DNA of 64,000 bases. Source: an uncultured Desulfovibrio sp. (GTDB lineage: Bacteria; Desulfobacterota; Desulfovibrionia; Desulfovibrionales; Desulfovibrionaceae). A model generated the notes under the pieces. The model did not search any database, was not told the DNA's origin, and saw only the letters and a list, made by a program, of their open reading frames with translations. The stretch's first letter is position 1, and every line of letters begins with the position of its first letter. This document shows, one piece after another, positions 34,429 to 41,996 of the stretch. The stretch spans positions 124,001 to 188,000 of the forward strand of contig CAJXYU010000005.1 of NCBI GenBank assembly GCA_913063155.1. The letters are read 5' to 3'. A program made the translations under genes and the position numbers.

Positions 34429-34695
34429 TTGGCTAACCACAAGTCTGCACTGAAAAGGCATCGTCAGAGCTTGAAGCGCAACCTGCGTAACCGCGTTGCG
34501 AAGACCCGTATCAAGAACACCGTCAAGGCCGTTCGCGAAGCTATCGAAGCCGGCGACGCCACTAAAGCTCAGGAAGCTCTGAAGACCGCCACCTCCATGC
34601 TGGACAAGGCCGGTCGCAAGAATGTGATTCACGCTCGCAACGCTGCTCGTCGCATTGCCCGCCTGCAGGTTGCCGTGAACAAGATCGGCGCCTAA
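34429..34695 (+). CDS. rpsT: 30S ribosomal protein S20
   Basis: Small-subunit ribosomal protein, 88 aa, basic and helical (ANHKSALKRHRQSLKRN, then the NVIHARNAARRIARLQ tail). It starts with a TTG at 34429 preceded by AGGAG at 34417-34421. A weak non-ATG start is also known for E. coli rpsT, where S20 represses its own translation; the same start type here suggests, but does not show, similar autoregulation. It is transcribed from its own promoter after glyS and ends at a terminator. Confidence 0.96.
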   Translation: MANHKSALKRHRQSLKRNLRNRVAKTRIKNTVKAVREAIEAGDATKAQEALKTATSMLDKAGRKNVIHARNAARRIARLQVAVNKIGA

Positions 34696-34720
34696 GCTAT
34701 TCTGTCACAACGACATTATT

Positions 34721-34748
34721 AGCCCGCTGCACATTTGTGTAGCGGGCT
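34721..34748. terminator. terminator shared by rpsT and the Crp/Fnr gene
   Basis: Stem AGCCCGCTGCAC/GTGTAGCGGGCT with one G-U pair and a 4-nt loop. The U-tract is weak on plus; it sits between two convergent genes. Confidence 0.7.
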
Positions 34749-34800
34749 ATTCCCGTTTGGGTGCTGAAATTTACAGTCACCGGATTGAATGGTCGGTGGC

Positions 34801-35475
34801 CTATTTCCCTTCGTCGGCGATCTCCTGCAGGGCGTTTCTGTCCGAAATGGTGATCTCCTTGCCTTTCATTTCAATGATTCCATCTTCCACGAACCGTTTG
34901 AGAATGCGGGAAAGCGTTTCCTGTATTGTGCCAAGATAAAAGGCGATCTGCCCTTTGGGCAGGTCCAGGCGGATGGTGTCGTTCCTCTGGCCGGCCGCCA
35001 GCAGCAAAAGATAGGCCGCCACGCGCGATGGAGCCTCCTTGAGGCTCAGTTCCTCTATCTTGTTCACCAAGATTCTCAGTCGGGAGGAAAGCTGAGCCAT
35101 CATTTTCATGGCCAAGTCCGGGTCCTGGGAGATCATTCGAGCGAACTCCCGGCGCGGCACGAAAAGTAGTTCGCTCTTTTCCAGGGTTTGGGCATGGACC
35201 GGGAAGGTGCCGCCCTCGAACACGGGGACTTCCGCGAACGACTCGCCCGGGCCGAATATATGCAGGATCTGTTCTTTGCCGGACGGGGAGGTACGGAAGA
35301 TTTTCACCCGTCCAGTGAGGGTGGCGTAGAAGCCGTTGGCCGGAGTGTGGGACTCGAAGATGACGGTCCCTTTCTTATAGGTCTTGGTCACGGCGATGTT
35401 GCCGAGCCTTTCCAGTTGCTCATCTGCAAGACCTTCGAAAAGAGAGATGGAACGTACAGCTTCAGCGAGAGTCAT
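34801..35475 (-). CDS. Crp/Fnr family transcriptional regulator (HcpR-like)
   Basis: A 224-aa regulator. The N-terminal cyclic-nucleotide-binding-type beta barrel (about 10-125) and the dimerisation helix are followed by a winged HTH (about 150-220), whose recognition helix lies in IAFYLGTIQETLSRILKRF. FNR's N-terminal iron-sulfur cysteine cluster is absent, as in HcpR/DNR-type regulators that sense NO through heme. Divergent from an iron-sulfur protein gene and cupin, and two operons from an HAO-like cytochrome pair. An FNR-like box lies in the divergent region. The HcpR assignment rests on neighbourhood and is tentative. Confidence 0.85.
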   Translation of the reverse strand: MTLAEAVRSISLFEGLADEQLERLGNIAVTKTYKKGTVIFESHTPANGFYATLTGRVKIFRTSPSGKEQILHIFGPGESFAEVPVFEGGTFPVHAQTLEKSELLFVPRREFARMISQDPDLAMKMMAQLSSRLRILVNKIEELSLKEAPSRVAAYLLLLAAGQRNDTIRLDLPKGQIAFYLGTIQETLSRILKRFVEDGIIEMKGKEITISDRNALQEIADEGK

Positions 35476-35510
35476 GGTTACTCCAATAAACCAAGATTAA
35501 TTGTATTTTT

Positions 35511-35524
35511 TTGACTTAAATCAT
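35511..35524. promoter_or_regulatory. FNR/HcpR-like binding site
   Basis: TTGAC-TTAA-ATCAT matches the Crp/Fnr-type layout (TTGAY-N4-RTCAA) in all but the last base. It lies 36 nt upstream of the Crp/Fnr gene start and 156 nt upstream of the divergent iron-sulfur gene, suggesting autoregulation and possibly control of the divergent gene. Confidence 0.45.
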
Positions 35525-35679
35525 GTCAGTAGTGCCCGGAATTGTCCACAGTCAAACCACGAAGACAGAAGAAGATGTTGCAGTCATACCGCCCCTTCTG
35601 GTGGCGGAGTGCCTGTTTTCTCCGGCAGAGAGGGGCCGGTGTAGCGAGAAGATAAGCAATTTTTGCAAGGAGAGTTGTC

Positions 35680-36468
35680 ATGAAGACCATGCGTATGATG
35701 ATCAAGATTGACGAAGAAAAATGTACCGGCTGCGGTTTGTGTGTGCCGGCCTGTGAAGAGGGGGCTTTGCAGATCGTGGACGGCAAGGCCAAGCTTGTCA
35801 GCGAGGTCTATTGTGACGGCCTGGGAGCCTGCCTGGGCGAATGCCCGGAAGGTGCGCTCACCGTGGAGGAGCGGATCGTGGAGGATTTCGACCCTGATGC
35901 CGTCAAGCGGCTGCTCTCGGAGCAGGGACGCGCGATTCCCAACCACATGCCTGAACCTGAAAGTCTGCGCCTGAATGAGAAAAAGTCATCGTCCTCTCAC
36001 GCGGGCGGCTGTCCCGGTGCAGCGGTCAAGACCATGAGCCCGTGTCAGCAGGCCGATATTCCCACGGTTTCCACAGCCCAGGGGTCAAACTTGTCTCATT
36101 GGCCCGTGCAGCTTCGCCTGGTGCCGTCGAGCGCACCATTCCTCAAGGGGGCTGACCTGCTGCTCACCGCAGACTGTGTGCCTGTGGCTCTGCCGGGGTA
36201 CCATGCGGACTACGTGGCCGGAAAGGTGGTGCTCATGGGGTGCCCCAAATTCGACAACGGCATGGAGTATGTGCAGAAACTGGCTGAAATCATTCGGGAA
36301 AGCGATCTGAATTCTATTACTGTCATGGAAATGGAAGTGCCGTGCTGTTCATCCATGAGCGCCATCCTCCAGCAAGCCCTGAAGCAGGCCGGACAGGAGG
36401 TCGCTACAGATAGACTGACGATCTCCCTCAAGGGGCAGGTGCTTGCCTTGGAACGGATCGCCGGATAA
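35680..36468 (+). CDS. 4Fe-4S ferredoxin-like protein (FrdX-type candidate)
   Basis: A 262-aa iron-sulfur protein. The N-terminal ferredoxin-like domain has Cys15, 18, 21 and 25 and, in a YCDGLGACLGECPEGAL segment, Cys45, 51 and 55. The rest (about 90-262) is a less common domain; a CC pair near residue 225 (EVPCCSSM) may carry a further metal or redox role. AAGGAG precedes the ATG. It is the first gene after the divergent Crp/Fnr regulator and 16 nt before the cupin. In Desulfovibrio, ferredoxin-type genes of this kind are associated with HcpR and hcp; here no hcp is next to it. Function inferred, not shown. Confidence 0.85.
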   Translation: MKTMRMMIKIDEEKCTGCGLCVPACEEGALQIVDGKAKLVSEVYCDGLGACLGECPEGALTVEERIVEDFDPDAVKRLLSEQGRAIPNHMPEPESLRLNEKKSSSSHAGGCPGAAVKTMSPCQQADIPTVSTAQGSNLSHWPVQLRLVPSSAPFLKGADLLLTADCVPVALPGYHADYVAGKVVLMGCPKFDNGMEYVQKLAEIIRESDLNSITVMEMEVPCCSSMSAILQQALKQAGQEVATDRLTISLKGQVLALERIAG

Positions 36469-36484
36469 ATCGGGAGAAAATATC

Positions 36485-36808
36485 ATGAAGAATGTCAACC
36501 TGTTTGAACTGCATAGTTTCAAGGAACCGACCTTTTCCAGCAAGCTGGTGCACGAGTCGCCGTACATGAAGGTGCTGAGCTTCAATTTCAAGGCGGGCCA
36601 GCAGCTCCCGGTACATTCGCACGAAATCGAGGGTGAATTGACTATTGCCGTACTGGAGGGCGAAGGTGAATTTCTTGGTGCAGGCGGCGTGACCATCCCG
36701 GCCCGCGCCGGGGACGTGCTGGTTTCCGAAATCGCCGAACCGCACGGCATACGGGCGGCAGCCGGTAAGGATATGCGTGTATTGGTGACTATTGCGCCGC
36801 CGATCTAG
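36485..36808 (+). CDS. small cupin-fold protein
   Basis: A single-cupin protein, 107 aa. The two cupin motifs are visible: PVHSHEIEGELTIAVLEGEGEF (metal-binding His/His/Glu) and AGDVLVSEIAEPHGIRA (second motif with His). Such small cupins bind a metal and are often sensors or epimerase-like; the substrate is not known. The ATG at 36485 has GGGAG upstream. It lies 16 nt after the ferredoxin-like gene, so the two probably share transcription. Confidence 0.85.
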   Translation: MKNVNLFELHSFKEPTFSSKLVHESPYMKVLSFNFKAGQQLPVHSHEIEGELTIAVLEGEGEFLGAGGVTIPARAGDVLVSEIAEPHGIRAAAGKDMRVLVTIAPPI

Positions 36809-36855
36809 AAAAAATTGGAAGAGTCTTTTGCTGGAATGCCTGTTGGAACGAAAAT

Positions 36856-36886
36856 AAGGAAGCCCTGCCTCAAGCAGGGCTTCCTT
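36856..36886. terminator. bidirectional terminator between cupin and haoA-like genes
   Basis: 13-bp stem AAGGAAGCCCTGC / GCAGGGCTTCCTT with a 5-nt loop, between two convergent genes. Confidence 0.88.
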
Positions 36887-36896
36887 GTGTAGCTGT

Positions 36897-38273
36897 CTAT
36901 TTTATGGGCAGCTCCGGCGGGCGGGTTGTGTCTCCTCCGCTTCCCGGGAACGGCTCCCATTTGTGCGCCTTTTGTCCGGTGGAGATAAGCCTTTCCGCTT
37001 CCTCCATGAATATGTTGTAACGGTGTTTGCACTCATAGAAACCATGCCACCATGCATAGTCGGGGGCCATCATGGCTGCGCCCATGCGCGCCCTGCGGCC
37101 TTCATGATGCCACAGTTCGTAGTATTCCACTTCAGGGGCTTCATCAAAGAACTTGCTTTTGTCCAGAAGGCCTTTTTCATAGAGTTCGTCCAGCTTCGCC
37201 TTTGCGGGCTTGAAGTAGATTTCATTGTAGTTGTCAACGGCTTGGTCCATCTTGGCGTAATGGCCTTCGGTCCATGCCTTGCCGTGGCATTGCAGGCAGA
37301 TTTCCTTCATCTTTTCACGTTCGACCTTCCAATCGGTCTTTGCGGGGAAGGGCTTGAAGTCCTGCGGACGGACAGTGAGCGGCGCCTGTAGTTCCCAGGA
37401 CAGGCGCTCGGTCACGTCATGTGTGGTCATGACGTTTCCTGATCCGGACATGTGACAGCTTGCGCAGGTTGGTCCACGGTAATCCACTCCTGGTGTCCAG
37501 GCGCCGGGGGCAGCCGTCCAGTTGTACTGGTCGCCGAAAGCAGTGTAGATATCGCCGTGCTTGGATTCCATGTAGATTTCGATCTGCGGATGGTCTGGAC
37601 CGAGATGACACTGGCCGCAGGCCTCGGGTTTGCGGGCTTCCATGACCGAGAAACGGTGGCGGGTGTGGCAACTGGTGCAGGAGCCGAGGCTGCCGTCCAG
37701 GTTGACGCGGCCGACACCTACGTTGGGCCAGGTGGTCTTGTCCAGGTTGCCTTCGTCATCGACTTTCAGAACCGAACCGTGGCAGGCGTAGCAGCCTGTC
37801 GCACGCTCGATCTGATTGTTCATCCCGAGTTTCATCCATGGATCGATTTTCCAGACGATAATGTTGGTGTTTGCGTGTTTACTCACGGAGTACTGCTTAA
37901 CTTCGTCCGGGTGGCAACGGGAACAGTCCTTGGGTGTCACGGCGGCGGCCACAGGCGTCTTGTATTCCCCGACCCCCCATTGGGTGTCGGAGCGTTCATA
38001 TTGCTTGTAGTGCGTTTTGCTGACGTCTTTTTCGTGCTCCTCGGCCTGATGACAGTCGATACAGGTGATGTTCGCGGCCGCGTGCCGACTGGCCGCCCAG
38101 TCCGCGAACAGGCCGGGGGATTCGGTTTTGTGACATTCAATACAGGCCCGGGCCTGCGGCGACATGCCGCGTTCGATGCGGAATTCCTTTAACTTCGGCA
38201 TATTCTGCGCGAGGGCGGGAAACGCCGGAAGAAGGATGACCACCACTCCCAGCGGCAGTAAGATTCTCCTCAT
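36897..38273 (-). CDS. octaheme c-type cytochrome, hydroxylamine oxidoreductase (HAO) family
   Basis: A periplasmic octaheme protein, 458 aa. A signal peptide (about 1-22) precedes eight CXXCH heme sites at residues 44, 71, 117, 161, 199, 219, 270 and 326. No CXXCK is present, so this is neither NrfA (five hemes, one CXXCK) nor a tetrathionate/ONR-type octaheme with a lysine-ligated catalytic heme. The layout, with YAWWHGFYE in the C-terminal region, fits HAO family members of the reductive type. Such proteins can reduce nitrite or hydroxylamine to ammonium; the direction here is unknown. ATG at 38273 has GGGGG upstream. Partner is the NapC/NrfH gene 17 nt upstream. Confidence 0.85.
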   Translation of the reverse strand: MRRILLPLGVVVILLPAFPALAQNMPKLKEFRIERGMSPQARACIECHKTESPGLFADWAASRHAAANITCIDCHQAEEHEKDVSKTHYKQYERSDTQWGVGEYKTPVAAAVTPKDCSRCHPDEVKQYSVSKHANTNIIVWKIDPWMKLGMNNQIERATGCYACHGSVLKVDDEGNLDKTTWPNVGVGRVNLDGSLGSCTSCHTRHRFSVMEARKPEACGQCHLGPDHPQIEIYMESKHGDIYTAFGDQYNWTAAPGAWTPGVDYRGPTCASCHMSGSGNVMTTHDVTERLSWELQAPLTVRPQDFKPFPAKTDWKVEREKMKEICLQCHGKAWTEGHYAKMDQAVDNYNEIYFKPAKAKLDELYEKGLLDKSKFFDEAPEVEYYELWHHEGRRARMGAAMMAPDYAWWHGFYECKHRYNIFMEEAERLISTGQKAHKWEPFPGSGGDTTRPPELPIK

Positions 38274-38290
38274 CACATACCCCCTTGGAT

Positions 38291-38821
38291 TTACAAGCCT
38301 TGGGCTTTGTAATTGTAGTAGGCCCGGTCGATATGAACCAGGTTTTGGTGGCAATCGAGACATTTTTTTTCATACCCGGGCTTGGGGTAGAGTACCTGCT
38401 TGTGGGCAAGCATGGCTCCCCGCTTGTAGGGCATGTGCTCAATGTTGCGGTGGCATTTCAGGCACTGGTCGTTTTTGATGCTCTGCCTGGCTTTGGCCGC
38501 CTGCTCTTCGCGAACGTAAGGCGATCCTGCAAAATGGGCGATGACGTCTTTGATTCCGTGCATGGTCTTTGCGTAGAAGAAGTCGTAGGTATCGTGTGGA
38601 GCGGGAAGGTGGCAGTCCATGCAGTCCGCCACGAATCCCTGAGGATTATTGACGTGGGTCGAGGTTTTCCAGGTGTCATATGCTGCCTGGATCTCATGGC
38701 AGGAGGCGCAGAACCCCGGCGTCGAGGTGCGTACCATGGTGTAGTATGCCATGCTGAAGACCGGAAAACCCAAGACAATCCCGACCACGATCCACAGGAC
38801 GGGTTTGAATCCTTTCCTCAT
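38291..38821 (-). CDS. NapC/NrfH-family tetraheme membrane cytochrome
   Basis: Membrane-anchored tetraheme quinol dehydrogenase, 176 aa. One N-terminal anchor helix (about 8-28) is followed by four CXXCH sites at 38, 67, 120 and 154. The first heme is in FCASCHEIQAAYDTW, as in NrfH/NapC. It passes electrons from menaquinol to a periplasmic multiheme partner, here the HAO-like protein immediately downstream. The ATG at 38821 has GGAG upstream; the longer open frame is discarded. Its order (NapC/NrfH first, octaheme second) resembles haoC-haoA pairs. Confidence 0.9.
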   Translation of the reverse strand: MRKGFKPVLWIVVGIVLGFPVFSMAYYTMVRTSTPGFCASCHEIQAAYDTWKTSTHVNNPQGFVADCMDCHLPAPHDTYDFFYAKTMHGIKDVIAHFAGSPYVREEQAAKARQSIKNDQCLKCHRNIEHMPYKRGAMLAHKQVLYPKPGYEKKCLDCHQNLVHIDRAYYNYKAQGL

Positions 38822-38883
38822 AGGCGCTCCGGACGGCAAAAGGTTGATATGTACAGGCCTGCGGGACGTTCCAATGAGATGGA

Positions 38884-38907
38884 ATTATAATATTGATCCG
38901 TGCGGAT
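38884..38907 (-). promoter_or_regulatory. candidate -10 and operator upstream of the cytochrome pair
   Basis: A consensus TATAAT (minus strand, 38884-38889) lies about 65 nt before the tetraheme gene. In place of a good -35, a perfect inverted repeat ATCCG-TG-CGGAT lies at 38896-38907, the position expected for an activator site. This is a pattern-based guess. Confidence 0.35.
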
Positions 38908-39048
38908 TCCGCCTCCTTTGTTGAAGTGATAAAACTCGTCTTTTCCTATATGTCATTGAGGTGATGTCGGTTGTATTATTATGTCGACACGCAAGGGGAA
39001 GATGCCTGGACAGGCTGTCCCGCACAGGGGATGGAAAGTTGCACTGAC

Positions 39049-39076
39049 TTGAAAACATGGGTAAAAAGCATAGTTT
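39049..39076 (+). promoter_or_regulatory. candidate promoter of trkAH
   Basis: TTGAAA at 39049-39054 and TAGTTT at 39071-39076 with a 16-nt spacer, about 36 nt before the trkA start. Confidence 0.4.
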
Positions 39077-39111
39077 GATGGATTGATATTAACGCCAAAG
39101 AGGTGTCTGTT

Positions 39112-40476
39112 TTGCGCATTATCATAGTGGGGGCCGGCGAGGTCGGGTTTCATATTTCCCGGCGGCTGGCCGTTGAGAACAAGGACGTGGTCGTTGTGGA
39201 CCGTTCACCGGACGCTCTCAAACGGGTGGCGGACGCAACGGACGTCCAGGTCATCGAAGGGTCGGGTTGCAGTCCGGAAGTGCTCCAGGATGCCGGAGTG
39301 GAAGGGGCCGACATTCTTCTGGCCGTGACCGACAGCGACGAGGTGAACCTTCTTTCCTGTTTCTTTGCCGAGAAATTGTCGTCGCAGACGACCAAGCTGG
39401 CCCGTATCCGCAATTCGGACTACACCAATTTCAGTGAGATGATGACGGGACAGGGGCTCAACATCGCCAAAATCATCAATCCCGATCAGGAAGTGGTTGA
39501 TTCCATCCTTCGGCTCATGAGCGTGCCCGGAGCGGTGGAGATCAACGATTTCGCCCAGGGCAACATCCGGCTCATCGGTGTGAACCTTCCGTCGGACAGC
39601 CCAATCATCGGTACCAGGCTTTTGAATCTGCGCGAACGCATCGGCGACGTGCCGTTGGTTATTGCAGCCTTGGTGCGCGACGACAGTCTGATCATACCCA
39701 GCGGTGCGGACGAAGTGCGCAAAGGGGACGTCGTTTATTTCGCTTGCGATATCAAGGACCAGGAGGAAATTCTGACCAAGTTGGGTATAACTCAGGAGCC
39801 TGTGCGCAAGGTCATGATCGTGGGCGGCGGCAATATCGGGTATAAGTTGGCAAAATCTTTGGATAACAAGTTTTATCATACCCGGATTATGGATCAGGAT
39901 GAGAGCCGGTGCCGCCAGCTTTCCGAAAAGCTGGATCGCCCCATCGTTCTGGTGGGCAACGGAACGGATCAGGAAATCCTGCGTCAGGAAAACGTGGGAG
40001 ATCTCGACCTGGTCATCTCCGTCACCGGCGACGAGGAGACCAATATCCTGACCTGCCTGCTGGCCAAGAGCCTTGGGGCCAAAAGCACCATTACCAGAAT
40101 CAACAACTTTGCATACATGCCGCTCATCGAACCCATCGGCATCGATCACCTGGTTTGTCCGCGTCTGTCGGCCATCAACTCGCTGTTGCATTTCATCCGC
40201 CGCGGCAAGGTCATCTCCACGGCCAGCATCAAGGGTGAGGAGGCCGAAGTGCTTGAGGCCATCGCCCAGGAAAATTCCGAGATCGTGGGCAAGCCCATCA
40301 TGGATCTCGGTTTCCCGCGCGGCTGTCTGGTGCTTTGTTTCCAGCGAGGCGACGAGGTCATCATTCCAAGGGGCGACACGGTCATCGAGCCGCAGGACAG
40401 ACTGATCATCCTTTCCACGCGGCACAACATCCCCAAGGTGGAAAAGGCCTTGGACGTCAAGGTGGAGTTCTTCTAG
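39112..40476 (+). CDS. trkA: Trk potassium uptake system NAD-binding protein TrkA
   Basis: Cytoplasmic gating subunit of the Trk K+ transporter, 454 aa. It is a duplicated RCK protein: first Rossmann motif RIIIVGAGEVGFHIS at the N-terminus and second at about 230 (KVMIVGGGNIGYKLA), each followed by a C-terminal RCK_C domain. NAD(H) and ATP regulate it in the family. I chose TTG 39112 because AAGAGGTG at 39098-39105 is a good ribosome site 6 nt away; a GTG at 39103 is inside that site. It is immediately followed by trkH (TAG then ATG, no gap). Confidence 0.93.
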   Translation: MRIIIVGAGEVGFHISRRLAVENKDVVVVDRSPDALKRVADATDVQVIEGSGCSPEVLQDAGVEGADILLAVTDSDEVNLLSCFFAEKLSSQTTKLARIRNSDYTNFSEMMTGQGLNIAKIINPDQEVVDSILRLMSVPGAVEINDFAQGNIRLIGVNLPSDSPIIGTRLLNLRERIGDVPLVIAALVRDDSLIIPSGADEVRKGDVVYFACDIKDQEEILTKLGITQEPVRKVMIVGGGNIGYKLAKSLDNKFYHTRIMDQDESRCRQLSEKLDRPIVLVGNGTDQEILRQENVGDLDLVISVTGDEETNILTCLLAKSLGAKSTITRINNFAYMPLIEPIGIDHLVCPRLSAINSLLHFIRRGKVISTASIKGEEAEVLEAIAQENSEIVGKPIMDLGFPRGCLVLCFQRGDEVIIPRGDTVIEPQDRLIILSTRHNIPKVEKALDVKVEFF

Positions 40477-41934
40477 ATGCGCTGGCAATTCGTCCTGCAC
40501 ATCATCGGCGTTCTGGTGGCCTGCATCGGGTTGACCATGCTTTGGCCTCTGGCCTGGGGCGTGTATTACGGCGATGCCGGAACCCTGCCTATGCTTTGGG
40601 CAGCCCTTGTGACGGTCTGCGCCGGCGCGCTTATGTTTTTCGGATTCCGCAGCAGTGATGATCGGAGGGCCGTCATCAGCCATCGCGAGGGCATGGCTAT
40701 TGTTGCACTCGGGTGGTTCGTGGCCGGCGTCTTCGGAGGACTGCCGTTTTTGTTCAGCGGCACGTTTCCCGGGCTGGTCGATTGTGTGTTCGAATCCCTG
40801 TCCGGATTCACCACCACCGGAGCCTCGGTGCTTTCCGATATCGAGGCCGTGCCCCGCAGCATTTTGTTCTGGCGCAGTCTGACCCACTGGCTGGGTGGAA
40901 TGGGAATCATCGTGCTTTCCTTGGCGATCCTGCCATTCCTCGGAGTCGGCGGCATGCAGCTCTACAAGGCTGAAGTACCCGGCCCGGTGCCGGACAAGCT
41001 CAAGCCGCGCATCAAGGACACCGCCATGGTGCTCTGGAAGGTCTATTTGCTGTTCTCGGTCATGGAGACTGTACTGCTTTTGTTCGGGGGGATGGATCTG
41101 TTTGACGCCTTGTGCCATACCTTCGGGACCATGGCCACCGGCGGATTTTCCACCAAGAACACTTCCGTAGCCTACTTTGACAGCGCCTATATCGATTATG
41201 TCATTACCATTTTCATGCTCATCGCGGGGGTGAATTTCTCGTTGCACTATATGTGCATCAAGGGAAATCCCAAGGTGCTTCTCAAGGACCCGGAGTTTCG
41301 TGCTTTTGCCGGGCTGTTCGCGGGATTCGTCCTTGTTCTGACTATCTACGTGCTGCTGAACAGCAATTACGACAACCCGGCTGACGCGGTGCGTTATACC
41401 TCATTCCAGGTGGCCTCCATCCTGACCACCACCGGCTATGCAACGGCGGATTACGAACTCTGGCCGGGCGTCTGCCAGGCCGTGTTGCTCTTCTGCATGT
41501 TCGTGGGAGGGTGCGCCGGGTCAACGGGCGGCGGCATGAAGGTCATGCGCATCATGTTGATCATGAAGCAGTCTTATCAGGAGCTGTTTCGGCTCATTCA
41601 CCCGCGCGCTATCTCCCACGTCAAGATGGGCAAGCGGCCGGTGCCCGAAGACGTCATCAGCGGCGTGTGGGGTTTTTTCGTGCTCTGGTTGGCCTTGTTC
41701 GTCTTCTGTGCATTCATTGTGGCCGCCACCGGCTCGGATGTGGTTTCGTCCTTTGCTGCGGCCCTGGCCTGCATCGGCAACATAGGTCCCGGCATCGGCA
41801 CTGTGGGGCCCACCGAGAACTATGCGCACTTCAACGATGTGGCCAAGTGGATGCTGACCTTCTGCATGGTTTTGGGGAGGCTGGAGATTTACACCGTGGT
41901 TATTTTGTTTGTACCGGAGTTCTGGCGTAAATAG
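40477..41934 (+). CDS. trkH: Trk potassium uptake system membrane subunit TrkH
   Basis: K+-translocating subunit, 485 aa, multi-pass inner-membrane protein with four pore-loop repeats. Filter-type segments are recognisable, e.g. SGFTTTGASVL (first), FGTMATGGFSTKN (second) and LTTTGYATADY (third). It uses the TrkA RCK complex encoded directly upstream; the two start/stop codons abut. It ends before a strong hairpin terminator. Length is normal for TrkH. Confidence 0.95.
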   Translation: MRWQFVLHIIGVLVACIGLTMLWPLAWGVYYGDAGTLPMLWAALVTVCAGALMFFGFRSSDDRRAVISHREGMAIVALGWFVAGVFGGLPFLFSGTFPGLVDCVFESLSGFTTTGASVLSDIEAVPRSILFWRSLTHWLGGMGIIVLSLAILPFLGVGGMQLYKAEVPGPVPDKLKPRIKDTAMVLWKVYLLFSVMETVLLLFGGMDLFDALCHTFGTMATGGFSTKNTSVAYFDSAYIDYVITIFMLIAGVNFSLHYMCIKGNPKVLLKDPEFRAFAGLFAGFVLVLTIYVLLNSNYDNPADAVRYTSFQVASILTTTGYATADYELWPGVCQAVLLFCMFVGGCAGSTGGGMKVMRIMLIMKQSYQELFRLIHPRAISHVKMGKRPVPEDVISGVWGFFVLWLALFVFCAFIVAATGSDVVSSFAAALACIGNIGPGIGTVGPTENYAHFNDVAKWMLTFCMVLGRLEIYTVVILFVPEFWRK

Positions 41935-41961
41935 GCGAGAGAAAAGAAGAAAGGAAAGAAG

Positions 41962-41992
41962 AGGGCTTGCAGCATGCTGCAAGCCCTTTTTG
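41962..41992. terminator. bidirectional terminator between trkH and nadB
   Basis: Perfect palindromic stem AGGGCTTGCAG/CTGCAAGCCCT with a 4-nt loop (CATG), then T-rich tails on both strands. Confidence 0.93.
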
Positions 41993-41996
41993 TCGG

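Noticed and set aside
36897-38273. Annotation as NrfA nitrite reductase
   Set aside because: NrfA has five hemes with one CXXCK; this protein has eight CXXCH, so HAO-type is preferred.
39205-41247. 680-codon minus-strand open frame
   Set aside because: Antisense to trkA and trkH; no domain and His/Asp-rich.
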